DNA from: Bradyrhizobium sp. WSM1743
GTDB lineage: Bacteria; Pseudomonadota; Alphaproteobacteria; Rhizobiales; Xanthobacteraceae
NCBI RefSeq assembly: GCF_000473065.1
Contig: NZ_AXAZ01000047.1
Coordinates: 1 to 63,656 of the forward strand
Length of the DNA: 63,656 nucleotides
Direction of reading: 5' to 3'
Part shown: positions 16,370-24,966 of the stretch, one piece after another
Layout: each line of letters begins with the position of its first letter
How positions within the stretch are numbered: the first letter of the stretch is position 1
The notes under the pieces: model-generated
Told to the model about the DNA's origin: nothing
Database searches by the model: none
The model's input: the letters and a program-made list of their open reading frames with translations, nothing else
Program-made: the position numbers and the translations under genes

Positions 16370-19165
16370 CTAATGGCCGACGGGACGTCGGTTCATTTCC
16401 TCCAAGAGCTCGCGCATTGCGTCGAATTGCGTGCCAAAGCCTTTCCAATCGCCGGAGCGCAATCGTTCAACGGCCTGATTGTAGCGATCGAGCGCCTCCC
16501 TTGCCTGACTTGTCGACTGGCCTGTAACGGGTATTTCCTCATTTGTGCTCGAGACCGGCCGCGTCCCGCCAGGCTCGATGAACAACGCGGACAGGGCCTC
16601 GCCGAGCGTCTCCTTCATCACCACATGTTCACCATAGGCTGCGATCACACGCTTTAGTTCTGGCAGGTGTCCGTGCTCCGCTCGCAAATAGAGCGGCGAT
16701 ACATATAGGATCGAGTTCTCGATCGGGATCACAAGCAAGTTCGCGCCGCGTATCACCCGCGAACCCATCTGATTCCACAGCGTGATTTGTTGCGATATCT
16801 CGGTACTCTGGTTGATCCGCGCCTCGATCTGGAACGGCCCGTAGACGAGCTTCTCCTTGGGAAATTCGTAGACGATCAGCTTGCCGTAGTCGGGCGCGTC
16901 ACAGCGCGCGGCGAGCCACGCGATCATATTGTCGCGGCGGCTGGGCACCATGGGAAGCATGAGGAAGAACTCGGCCTGCGGCTCTCCGGGCAGCCGCATG
17001 ACGATGTAGTACGGCGCCATCGTTGCAATGCCGCCGCCGCCTGGCTGGCGCGGGAATTGCCACAGATCCTCGCGGTTATAGAAAACGTCGGCGGCCTCCA
17101 TATGGTAGGTCTGATAGAGCCGCGCCTGGATCAGGAACAGGTCCTCCGGATATCGAATGTGCTTCTGCAAGTCCGGAGGCATCGCCTCGAACGACTTGAA
17201 CAAGCTCGGAAAGATACGCTGATAGGTCGCCGCGACCGGGTCGCCGGTGTCAATGAGGTAAAAATCGACGGTCCCATTATAGGCATCGATGATGACCTTC
17301 ACTGAATTGCGAATGTAGTTGAGATCGAAATCCTGCGCTGGCTGCGAAGAGGGGAAATAGGAACTCACCGTGTAGGCGTCCTGCATCCAGAACATCCGCC
17401 CATTGCTGATGACCAGATAAGGATCGTGATCGAGCCTGAGGAACGGAGCGATCGTTTGTACCCTTTCCCCGATATTGCGGCGGATCATGATCCGACTGTC
17501 GGTGGTGATGTAGCTTGAGAGCAGCAGGTTCGGGTCATTGAAATAGTAGGCAAACAGGCCTCTCCACACCGCCGCTCCTATCGGAATGCCACCCGTGCCG
17601 TCATAAGCCGCGTAGACATTGTCTTTTCCCTTCGGATAGTCGAACTCAGCTGTGCTTCCCTTGACGATGACGTAGTTGTTGCTCTGTTCGCTGTAGTAGA
17701 TGCGCGGCTCGTGGATTTTGGGGCCTCCATCCGCAACGGGAGGGATATCCCGCAAATAGAGGAGCGGCAGTCCTTCAGTGCTCTTGCGCGTGACCGGGCT
17801 CATCACCGCACCATTGCCATGAGTAAACAGCACGTGGCGGTTGACCCATGTCCGGGCGTTCGGCGGCAGCAGGGAGGGCCGCAGTTCGCGTGCCGAGAGC
17901 ATCACACTTTGGTAGGAGCCGTCGAGCCAGTAGCGATCGACGTCAAGATCATGGAATTTGTAGTAAGTGCGGATCTCTTGCAGCTGCGCGTAGGTGTCCG
18001 ACAGAGGCAGCCAGTCCCACAGCCTGATATTATCGATTGTCGCCTTGTTGGCGTCGAGCGTCTTGGACGTAAGCTTCTGTTCGGCAGCGAAGGGCCTGGC
18101 TGTGATCTTGTCCAGATTGTAGGCCTGCCGGGTGAACGCAATGTTGCGCTCGATGTAGGGCTTCTCCAGATCCAACTCGCTTGGTTTGACGAAGAATTGC
18201 CAGACCAGAACGGGGACTCCGCCGGACAGCACGAAAGTGCCGATGGCGACGAGCAGGAACGCGGCGACAGGAAGCCGGTAACTGCGCGTCCGCAAGTTCG
18301 CCCACGTGGCGAGAGCCGCGACGATCGAAAGTCCGATCATCAGCCACAGGGCCGGCAGCCCGACATGGACATCGGTGTAACTTGCGCCGACGACCACGCC
18401 GTTGTCGCCGTAGAGCAGCAGATAGCGATCGAGACTATAGGACCAGGCCTTCACCGCGAAGAAAAGACCGAGCAGCGCCGAGCCGTGGCCAATCGCTGTC
18501 GGCGACATTGAACGGTGTTGAGAATCGTATTCGACATCGCCATGAGCCCAGTAGATCGTTCCGGCGACAAGCGCACTCAGAGCGAGCGTGAGCATCATCC
18601 AGTTCTTGAGCAGGATATAGGCGGGCAACGAGAACAGATAGAAGCCGATATCCTTGCCGTAGAGCGGCTCGTCTGCGCCATATGGCACCTGATAGAGAAA
18701 CCGCAGGAAGGTGCCCCAGTTGCCCACTTCGGTCGCTGCGACGAGAAGGGCGAGCAGGACAGCCCCGCCTGCGATAATCGAGCGCCACGGCAAGCGATCG
18801 CGCCACTGTGCAAGCGGATCCGGTGGCGCGCTGCCCGCGGCCTGCCACACCGCAGCCGCCGCAAGCTGTGTTGACCGCTTGCCGGCGACACGCAGCGCGA
18901 GCCACCCGTTCACCCAAAGTACGAGAGCAGTTGCTGTCCAGATCGCGACAAAGACGGCGGCTTTGGCGCCGATCGTCATCCAGAAGACCTGCAGATAGCC
19001 AACCGACGAAAACCACAGCCAGTCGACCAGGAAATCGCTCGCGAGCCCGAGCAGGATCAGGCAAATCGTAGTGACGACAGCCGCAACGGTCAGCCCGACC
19101 ACGCCACTTAGCCGTGGTGCCTTGCGTTGGGGTCCGGCAATCCGGATCGTCATGCGCCTGATCAT
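16370..19165 (-). CDS. UPF0182 family integral membrane protein
   Basis: This 931-residue protein matches the UPF0182 (COG1615) family in length and layout. Seven or so hydrophobic segments occupy the first third (for example LTVAAVVTTICLILLGLASD and LVAIGTFVLSGGVPVLVWQF). A large, probably extracytoplasmic domain follows, with the family-typical NIRLWDWLPL, YYKFHDLDVDRYWLDG, VLFTHGNGAVMSP and YFPSSQPAQDFDLNYIRNSV. The C-terminal tail contains a helical ALDRYNQAVERLRSGDW. Function is not known. It is monocistronic, with copies of the AT-rich repeat on either side at 16265 and 19374. Confidence 0.92.
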   Translation of the reverse strand: MIRRMTIRIAGPQRKAPRLSGVVGLTVAAVVTTICLILLGLASDFLVDWLWFSSVGYLQVFWMTIGAKAAVFVAIWTATALVLWVNGWLALRVAGKRSTQLAAAAVWQAAGSAPPDPLAQWRDRLPWRSIIAGGAVLLALLVAATEVGNWGTFLRFLYQVPYGADEPLYGKDIGFYLFSLPAYILLKNWMMLTLALSALVAGTIYWAHGDVEYDSQHRSMSPTAIGHGSALLGLFFAVKAWSYSLDRYLLLYGDNGVVVGASYTDVHVGLPALWLMIGLSIVAALATWANLRTRSYRLPVAAFLLVAIGTFVLSGGVPVLVWQFFVKPSELDLEKPYIERNIAFTRQAYNLDKITARPFAAEQKLTSKTLDANKATIDNIRLWDWLPLSDTYAQLQEIRTYYKFHDLDVDRYWLDGSYQSVMLSARELRPSLLPPNARTWVNRHVLFTHGNGAVMSPVTRKSTEGLPLLYLRDIPPVADGGPKIHEPRIYYSEQSNNYVIVKGSTAEFDYPKGKDNVYAAYDGTGGIPIGAAVWRGLFAYYFNDPNLLLSSYITTDSRIMIRRNIGERVQTIAPFLRLDHDPYLVISNGRMFWMQDAYTVSSYFPSSQPAQDFDLNYIRNSVKVIIDAYNGTVDFYLIDTGDPVAATYQRIFPSLFKSFEAMPPDLQKHIRYPEDLFLIQARLYQTYHMEAADVFYNREDLWQFPRQPGGGGIATMAPYYIVMRLPGEPQAEFFLMLPMVPSRRDNMIAWLAARCDAPDYGKLIVYEFPKEKLVYGPFQIEARINQSTEISQQITLWNQMGSRVIRGANLLVIPIENSILYVSPLYLRAEHGHLPELKRVIAAYGEHVVMKETLGEALSALFIEPGGTRPVSSTNEEIPVTGQSTSQAREALDRYNQAVERLRSGDWKGFGTQFDAMRELLEEMNRRPVGH

Positions 19166-19373
19166 AGCGGAAATGACGGGCGTCCGCCGCTTGATTCGGG
19201 TCGGAATTGCACCCGCGGCGAAGGACGCACGTGGGCGAAGCCCCGGCGCGCGCGGAACCGCGCAAAGCGGAAAGCTCGGCGATGCTGCCGACGCAATCAG
19301 TCAGTCATCGTCCGAGATAGTGCTGCGGCTGCGGAGCCGTATCCTGCAACGTGGTGGTAATAGCGCAGATTTG

Positions 19374-19432
19374 CCGCGCCACTCAGAACAAAAATGCGAA
19401 CTCCTATTCAATTGAAATTGCTGTATAATCCA
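19374..19432 (+). repeat. AT-rich dispersed repeat, copy 4
   Basis: TGCCGCGCCACTCAGAACAA leads into AAATGCGAACTCCTATTC and ATTGAAATTGCTG. A TATAAT sequence at 19424-19429 falls at its end and could act as a -10 box for groEL, though no good -35 is placed for it. The rest of 19166-19531 shows only the groEL ribosome-binding site. Confidence 0.7.
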
Positions 19433-19531
19433 GACGTAACCGACGGACGGTCAAGGGCGCCGGCTCCTGATTGAAGGCGACCTGAGACCGCTTGCTCAGC
19501 TTAAGGGGAGGAGTGAAGGGAGGTTCACATC

Positions 19532-21157
19532 ATGGTTGCCAAGGATCTGAAATTCGCGACGGAAGCGCGCGAACGGATGCTGCGGGGCATTGATGCGCTG
19601 GCGAATGCCGTCAAGGTCACGCTCGGTCCCAAGGGGCGCAATGTGGTGATCGAAAGATCGTTCGGCGCGCCGCGTATCACCAAGGACGGTATCACCGTCG
19701 CCAAGGAGATCGAGCTTGAGGACAGGTTCGAGAACATGGGCGCCCAGATGGTGCGCGAGGTGGCGTCCAGGACCAGCGATATCGCGGGCGACGGCACCAC
19801 GACCGCAACCGTGCTCGCAGAAGCCATTGTCAAGGAAGGCGCCAAGTCGGTCGCCGCAGGCATGAATCCGATGGACCTCAAGCGCGGCATCGATCTTGCG
19901 GTGGACGCGATCGTGCATGACCTGAAGTCTCATGCCAGGAAGGTGACGGCTAACGAGGAGATCGCTCAGGTCGCCACCATCTCGGCGAATGGCGACGCCG
20001 AGATAGGCAAGTTCCTCGCCGACGCCATGAAGAAGGTCGGCAATGAGGGCGTCATTACGGTGGAAGAGGCAAAGAGCCTCAGCACCGAGCTCGAAATCGT
20101 CGAAGGCATGCAGTTCGACCGCGGCTACATCTCGCCCTATTTCGCCACCAATGCCGAAAAGATGCGCGTCGAGCTTGAGGACGTCTATCTGCTGATCCAC
20201 GAGAAGAAGCTGTCTGTGCTGCAAACCCTGCTTCCGCTCCTGGAGGCGGTGGCGCAATCGGGCAAGCCGCTTCTGATCGTCGCGGAGGATGTCGAAGGCG
20301 AAGCGCTCGCAACGCTCCTTGTCAACAAGCTGCGTGGCGGCTTGAAGGTCGCCGCGGTGAAGGCGCCGGGTTTTGGCGATCGCCGCAAGGCGATGCTGGA
20401 AGACATTGCGATCCTGACCGGCGGCACCGCGATCTCCGAAGATATCGGCATCAAGCTCGAGAATGTCACGCTCGACATGCTGGGGCGCGCCAAGAAGGTC
20501 GTGGTCGATAAGGAGAGCACGACCATCGTCGACGGCGCCGGCGCGAAAAAGGACATTGAAGCGCGCACGACGCAGATCAAGATGCAGATCGAGGAGACCA
20601 CCTCTGACTACGACCGCGAGAAACTCCAGGAGCGTTTGGCGAAGCTTGCCGGCGGGGTCGCGGTGATCCGCGTCGGCGGCGCAACCGAGGTCGAGGTCAA
20701 GGAGCGCAAGGACCGCGTCGATGACGCGCATCATGCAACGCGCGCAGCGGTCGAGGAAGGCATCCTTCCCGGCGGCGGCGTCGCCCTGCTGCGAGCGCAG
20801 AAGGCGCTCAAGGGCATGAGGACGGCCAATGACGATCAGAAGGCAGGCGTCGAGATCGTGCGTCGCGCGCTGCGGATGCCAGCATGCCAGATCGCGGAGA
20901 ACGCGGGTGAAGAGGGCTCGCTGGTCGTCAACAAGGTGCTTGAGAACGACAACTACAATTGGGGGTTCAATGCTGCGACCGGCGAATATCAGGACATGGT
21001 GAAGGCCGGCGTGATCGACCCCGCCAAGGTCGTGCGTACCGCGTTGCAGGATGCCTCCTCCATCGCCGCGCTCCTTATCACGACGGAAGCGCTGGTCGCC
21101 GAAAAGCCGAAGAAGGCCGAGACGCATGCGCCGGGCATGCCGCCAATGGATTTCTGA
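19532..21157 (+). CDS. groEL: Chaperonin GroEL (paralogue without adjacent groES)
   Basis: This 541-residue Hsp60 subunit forms the double-ring folding chamber. It has the nucleotide-binding loops VTLGPKGRNVVIE and AGDGTTTATVLAEAI (catalytic Asp near residue 87), the apical EGMQFDRGYISPYF near 190, and AHHATRAAVEEGILPGGG near 400 with the ATPase aspartate just before it. The C-terminus ends THAPGMPPMDF instead of the usual GGM repeats. An excellent ribosome-binding site (GGGAGG, then TTCACATC) precedes ATG 19532. No groES lies within 2 kb and no CIRCE element is visible upstream, so regulation may differ from the main groESL operon. Bradyrhizobium carries several groEL copies. Confidence 0.95.
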   Translation: MVAKDLKFATEARERMLRGIDALANAVKVTLGPKGRNVVIERSFGAPRITKDGITVAKEIELEDRFENMGAQMVREVASRTSDIAGDGTTTATVLAEAIVKEGAKSVAAGMNPMDLKRGIDLAVDAIVHDLKSHARKVTANEEIAQVATISANGDAEIGKFLADAMKKVGNEGVITVEEAKSLSTELEIVEGMQFDRGYISPYFATNAEKMRVELEDVYLLIHEKKLSVLQTLLPLLEAVAQSGKPLLIVAEDVEGEALATLLVNKLRGGLKVAAVKAPGFGDRRKAMLEDIAILTGGTAISEDIGIKLENVTLDMLGRAKKVVVDKESTTIVDGAGAKKDIEARTTQIKMQIEETTSDYDREKLQERLAKLAGGVAVIRVGGATEVEVKERKDRVDDAHHATRAAVEEGILPGGGVALLRAQKALKGMRTANDDQKAGVEIVRRALRMPACQIAENAGEEGSLVVNKVLENDNYNWGFNAATGEYQDMVKAGVIDPAKVVRTALQDASSIAALLITTEALVAEKPKKAETHAPGMPPMDF

Positions 21158-21198
21158 TGGCAACCAGCCGCTCCCTTCCGGGCGCGATCAGGCGTGCA

Positions 21199-21495
21199 TC
21201 AGGCTTGCTCTTGCAATACTGCGGCACCGAGTTCGTCGAAACGAAACAGCTGAAAGATCCGCTGCCCATTGAAATCGAGGACCCTCAAGTCGTCTGTTTC
21301 GTGCAAATCGCTTTCGACCGCGTGGAAATGCCCGCCATAGCGCTCCTTCGCGAGATCAAGCGGCACATCGAAGGCGACAAACTTGCCGATTCCCTTGGCT
21401 TTGAGCCTGCCCAGGAACTTCGGATCGTGCAGCGTTCCGTGGGACGTGAGGACCAGCAGCGGACCACTGGCCGTCAGCAGCAGAAAGGACCTCAT
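21199..21495 (-). CDS. Small hypothetical protein, 98 aa, possibly secreted
   Basis: The N-terminus is hydrophobic (MRSFLLLTASGPLLVLTS) and may be a signal peptide. The rest contains GKFVAFDVPLDLAKERYGGH and a polar ESDLHETDDLRVLDFNGQR with an aromatic FQLFRFDELG end. I recall similar short proteins in Bradyrhizobium but no assigned function. It converges on groEL. Confidence 0.6.
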   Translation of the reverse strand: MRSFLLLTASGPLLVLTSHGTLHDPKFLGRLKAKGIGKFVAFDVPLDLAKERYGGHFHAVESDLHETDDLRVLDFNGQRIFQLFRFDELGAAVLQEQA

Positions 21496-21801
21496 CGATC
21501 AACTCCCTGGTCGTTGGTTTCACCAGCACCTATGCCGCGATCAAGGCCGCGGCAACCGTCGTGCTGGTGCGTATCGATAGATACATAAGAGCGAGCTGGC
21601 TCGACTGCACGGTTGCGATTGTTCAGAGAAAGGGGGCGGCATCGTCTTCGGCACGCTCAATCTGCGACACGACCGCACCTGCGGCGATGACGGCTAGGCC
21701 TTTACCGGGCCATTCGCGCTATCGGCCAGTCGAAGTTATTGCGGGGGGCATCAGGCTGGTTGCGGTACCGCAACCTGGTCTTGCCAGCAGAGCAAAGGCA
21801 A
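21496..21801. other. Intergenic stretch, nothing convincing
   Basis: This 306-base stretch lies between the small hypothetical gene and tRNA-Glu. A short open piece reading VVGFTSTYAAIKAAATVV appears near 21506-21560 but has no start or context. I see no integrase, attachment-site duplicate or terminator. Confidence 0.4.
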
Positions 21802-21876
21802 TGGCGCTCCCTAGGGGAATCGAACCCCTGTTTCAGCCTTGAGAGGGCCGCGTCCTAACCGCTAGACGAAGGGAGC
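21802..21876 (-). tRNA. tRNA-Glu (anticodon CUC), CCA encoded
   Basis: On the minus strand the acceptor GCTCCCT pairs with AGGGAGC. The anticodon arm is CGGCC-CTCTCAA-GGCTG, giving anticodon CUC. The T arm has stem AGGGG with loop TTCGATT, the discriminator is G, and the 3' CCA is encoded at 21804-21802. Length is 75 bases including CCA. Confidence 0.95.
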
Positions 21877-22083
21877 GTGAGGGGTACGACATAGCCGCGA
21901 ATTTGGACGGCGGCAAGGTGAGATTCACGGGTTTCAAACGGCCTCGGCGACGTCGTCCTGGTGAAGCCAAAGCCAGGGACCATTACACCCCGGTTGGTCG
22001 TGGCTAAGACAAATCGGAGCTGCCGGCTGGATTTTGTTAACTGAACCCTGTGGTTATGGCGACGAGCGCAAGCGCTCACGCGG

Positions 22084-22119
22084 GGGTCCCGGATCGGCGC
22101 TTCGCTTGTCCGGGACGAC
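22084..22119. repeat. Intergenic inverted repeat (GTCCCGGA type)
   Basis: GGGTCCCGGA and TCCGGGAC arms enclose a GCGCTTCGC-like centre. Related copies occur at 39709-39747 and 45192-45246. Confidence 0.5.
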
Positions 22120-22150
22120 GGCGGAGTATGCCTCGCGACTGCGGCCCACC

Positions 22151-22495
22151 TTACGGCTCATTGGCGAATTTCAACTTGCCGGCCGGCTTCAAGGTGTGGG
22201 CATCGAAGGTGCGGATCTCGATGACCCCGCCGACCTCCAGCGTGACTACGAGGCGGTCGCCGGCGACTCCGGTCGAAACGATCCTGGCGCCCTTGGGCAG
22301 GGTGGCGGTGACGTCGCCCGCCGGCTCGGGCGCCCTTCCCTCGGACTTGAAAAGGCGGTAGCCCACCGCGATCAGGACGGCGCAGATCGCCAGCGCCGTG
22401 GTCAACCCCGCGATCAGCATCATCCGCCGCACCCGCGCGAACAGCGCGGCCTGCTCGGGGGTCGGTTCGGGAACAGCGGTATCAGACGTCGTCAT
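22151..22495 (-). CDS. DUF6476-type small membrane protein
   Basis: This 114-residue protein has one transmembrane helix (MLIAGLTTALAICAVLIAVG, residues about 26-45). A basic linker and a compact beta-rich domain follow, with PKGARIVSTGVAGDRLVVTL and EIRTFDAHTLKP. This layout matches DUF6476 as I remember it. It starts divergently from the RluD-type gene, with the two start codons overlapping inside a single CATG at 22493-22496. Confidence 0.7.
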   Translation of the reverse strand: MTTSDTAVPEPTPEQAALFARVRRMMLIAGLTTALAICAVLIAVGYRLFKSEGRAPEPAGDVTATLPKGARIVSTGVAGDRLVVTLEVGGVIEIRTFDAHTLKPAGKLKFANEP

Positions 22496-23501
22496 GGAAA
22501 GCTCTGGGTCAGCGCAAAGGTTGGAGGTTATCGTCGCCGGCGACGAGGGCTCGGCGCGGCTCGACCGCGTGCTGGCAGCGCGCCTGCCGGAGCTGTCGCG
22601 ATCGAGGCTGAAAGCCCTGATCCTGGCGGGCGCAGTGCAGCTGAAGGCCGCCGCGGTCCGCGACCCCGCTTATCACGTCGCATCCGGCGATACGATCATA
22701 ATCGACGTGCCGGAGGCGGCGCCTGCCGAGCCCAAGGGGGAGGAGATCGCCCTCGATATCGTGTTCGAGGACGACGACATCGTCGTCCTCAACAAGCCCA
22801 AGGGGCTGGTGGTGCACCCCGCGGCCGGCCACGAGACCGGCACCTTGGTGAACGCGCTGATCGCCCATTGCGGCACCTCGCTGTCGGGCATCGGCGGGGT
22901 GCGCCGGCCCGGCATCGTGCACCGGCTCGACAAGGACACGACCGGGCTGATGGTGGTCGCCAAGAACGACCTCGCCCATGCCTCACTGACCGCCCAATTC
23001 GCCGACCACGGCCGCACCGGCGCGATGCGGCGCGGTTACATGGCCTTCGCCTGGGGCGTGCCGAACCGGCATCGCGGCACCGTCGATGCGCCGATCGACC
23101 GCCATCCGCATGCACGCGAGAAGATGGCGGTGCGCCAGAGCGGACGCGAGGCGGTGACTCATTGGGAGATTCTGGAGAGCTTCAATGGACGCGACGACAA
23201 GGGCGTCGCCGCTTTGCTCGCCTGCGAGCTCGAGACCGGCCGCACCCATCAGATCCGCGTCCACCTCGCCCATATCGGCCATCCTCTGATGGGCGATGCC
23301 GTCTATGGCCCGCATTTCAAGACCAAGGCCAACCAGCTCGGCCCTGAGTCGCAAGCCGCGTTGGCGGCGCTTGGGCGGCAGGCCTTACATGCTTACCTGC
23401 TGGTATTGGAGCACCCGAGGACGGGAGAACTTCTGCACTGGGAGGCGCCTCTGCCGGAGGATTTGCTTCTCCTTCAAAGCGCCCTCAAAGCGGCGCTATG
23501 A
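22494..23501 (+). CDS. RluA/RluD-family 23S rRNA pseudouridine synthase
   Basis: This 335-residue protein isomerises uridine to pseudouridine in large-subunit rRNA. An S4 RNA-binding domain (SARLDRVLAARLPELSRSRL, residues about 17-36) precedes the catalytic domain. The hallmark PGIVHRLDKDTTGLMVVAK near residues 138-156 contains the catalytic aspartate of HRLDKD. GRTHQIRVHLAHIGHPLMGD near 248 is the second signature. ATG 22494 is the likely start because conserved sequence begins soon after it and the upstream frame runs antisense through the DUF6476 gene. It is probably RluD or a close relative; the exact target uridines cannot be read from sequence. Confidence 0.88.
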   Translation: MESSGSAQRLEVIVAGDEGSARLDRVLAARLPELSRSRLKALILAGAVQLKAAAVRDPAYHVASGDTIIIDVPEAAPAEPKGEEIALDIVFEDDDIVVLNKPKGLVVHPAAGHETGTLVNALIAHCGTSLSGIGGVRRPGIVHRLDKDTTGLMVVAKNDLAHASLTAQFADHGRTGAMRRGYMAFAWGVPNRHRGTVDAPIDRHPHAREKMAVRQSGREAVTHWEILESFNGRDDKGVAALLACELETGRTHQIRVHLAHIGHPLMGDAVYGPHFKTKANQLGPESQAALAALGRQALHAYLLVLEHPRTGELLHWEAPLPEDLLLLQSALKAAL

Positions 23502-23718
23502 CGCAGGCCGCTTAAGAAAGTCGTTACATTACAAAAAGTTATAGCTGCCACACGGGGACGTGACGTCAGCAATCCTTCCCTTTTTGACCCCCGATGGGGT
23601 ATATTGCGCCTGCGTTGGAAATGACCAGCGCGGAACATCGCAGCCCGGCCGGCTTTGACACAGCGGTCGTCTGCCTGGCCCGCCGCTATCGGGGGCCTGA
23701 ACCTTTGGAGGGCGCACT

Positions 23719-24618
23719 ATGGCCCGTACCGCTGCTTTGCCGGTCCTCAATGGAGAATCCGGCCTTTCTCGCTACCTCGCCGAGATCCGCAAATTCCCGA
23801 TGCTGGAACCCCAGCAGGAATACATGCTCGCCAAGCGTTGGCGCGAGCATGACGATCGCGACGCGGCACACCAACTCGTCACCAGCCACCTCCGCCTCGT
23901 GGCCAAGATCGCCATGGGCTATCGCGGCTACGGCCTGCCGATCTCCGAGGTCGTCTCGGAAGGCAATGTCGGCCTGATGCAGGCGGTGAAGCGTTTCGAA
24001 CCCGAGAAGGGGTTCCGTCTCGCCACCTACGCCATGTGGTGGATCAAGGCGTCGATTCAAGAGTACATCCTGCGTTCCTGGTCGCTCGTGAAGATGGGCA
24101 CCACCGCGAACCAGAAGAAGCTGTTCTTCAACCTGCGCAAGGCGAAGAGCAAGATCAACGCACTGGACGAAGGCGATCTCCGCCCCGACCAGGTGCAGAT
24201 GATCGCCAAGCGCCTCGGCGTCACCGATCAGGACGTGATCGACATGAACCGCCGCCTCGGTGGCGACGCGTCGCTCAACGCGCCGATCCGCGACGATGGC
24301 GAAGCCGGCGAATGGCAGGACTGGCTGGTCGACAACACGCCCAACCAGGAAGCCATGATGGCGGAGCACGAGGAGTATGATCACCGCCGTGACGCGCTGA
24401 ACGGCGCCATGGGCGTGCTCAACCCGCGCGAACGCCGCATCTTCGAGGCGCGCCGCCTCGCCGATGAGCCGATGACGTTGGAAGACCTTGCCGCCGAGTT
24501 CGGCGTGTCGCGCGAGCGCGTCCGGCAGATCGAGGTCCGCGCCTTCGAGAAGGTGCAGTCCGCGGTCAAGGGCACGATCGCAAGGCAGGAACAGGCTGCA
24601 CTGGAAGCCGCGCACTAA
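23719..24618 (+). CDS. rpoH: RNA polymerase heat-shock sigma factor sigma-32
   Basis: This 299-residue factor directs RNA polymerase to heat-shock promoters. Region 2 (HLRLVAKIAMGYRGYGLPIS and GFRLATYAMWWIKASIQEYI) and the RpoH box QKKLFFNLRK near residue 131 identify it as RpoH rather than RpoD. Region 4.2 (LEDLAAEFGVSRERVRQIEV) lies near residue 255. Bradyrhizobium has more than one rpoH copy, and which one this is cannot be settled here. A strong intrinsic terminator follows at 24662. Confidence 0.96.
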   Translation: MARTAALPVLNGESGLSRYLAEIRKFPMLEPQQEYMLAKRWREHDDRDAAHQLVTSHLRLVAKIAMGYRGYGLPISEVVSEGNVGLMQAVKRFEPEKGFRLATYAMWWIKASIQEYILRSWSLVKMGTTANQKKLFFNLRKAKSKINALDEGDLRPDQVQMIAKRLGVTDQDVIDMNRRLGGDASLNAPIRDDGEAGEWQDWLVDNTPNQEAMMAEHEEYDHRRDALNGAMGVLNPRERRIFEARRLADEPMTLEDLAAEFGVSRERVRQIEVRAFEKVQSAVKGTIARQEQAALEAAH

Positions 24619-24661
24619 GCGGGGCGGTTCAGCACAAGAGATTGGCGGATCGAAAGTAGAG

Positions 24662-24691
24662 AAAAAGCCGGCGGCAACGCCGGCTTTTTTG
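24662..24691 (+). terminator. Intrinsic terminator after rpoH
   Basis: A perfect GCCGGC-ggcaac-GCCGGC hairpin is preceded by AAAAA and followed by seven T residues, 44 bases after the rpoH stop. Confidence 0.9.
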
Positions 24692-24725
24692 TTTGCGTGA
24701 TGCGAAGCGAAGCTCCGCACTCGGT

Positions 24726-24839
24726 GTCATGCCCCGGCTTGACCGGGGCATCCAGTACGCCGCAGCACCACTGGCAATAGCGAGATCTTCAATGCACGTC
24801 TCTGGAATACTGGATCGCCCGGTTAAACCGGCGATGACA
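24726..24839. repeat. Long intergenic inverted repeat (GTCATGCCCCGGC type)
   Basis: Outer arms TGTCATGCCCCGGCTTGACC and the complementary GGTTAAACCGGCGATGACA enclose inner arms ATCCAGTA and TACTGGAT. Related elements lie at 28935-29036 and 60255-60398. No gene is present in 24693-24966. Confidence 0.75.
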
Positions 24840-24966
24840 GCGGTGAGTGGGACAGCCATCGCATTCCCTCTCGACGATTCTTCGGCTCGGTGGCGCAGGC
24901 GGTTTGGCTTGTTCGAGCCGCTGCTCCTCCACCTCTCCCGGCAAGCGGGGCGAGGAAGCAAACCGT

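Noticed and set aside
19433..19531. CIRCE operator before groEL
   Set aside because: No TTAGCACTC-N9-GAGTGCTAA-like repeat can be read in this stretch.
19496..21163. 555-residue open frame antisense to groEL
   Set aside because: It is a mirror of GroEL codons with His/Asp/Leu-rich noise. No start signal or motif is seen.
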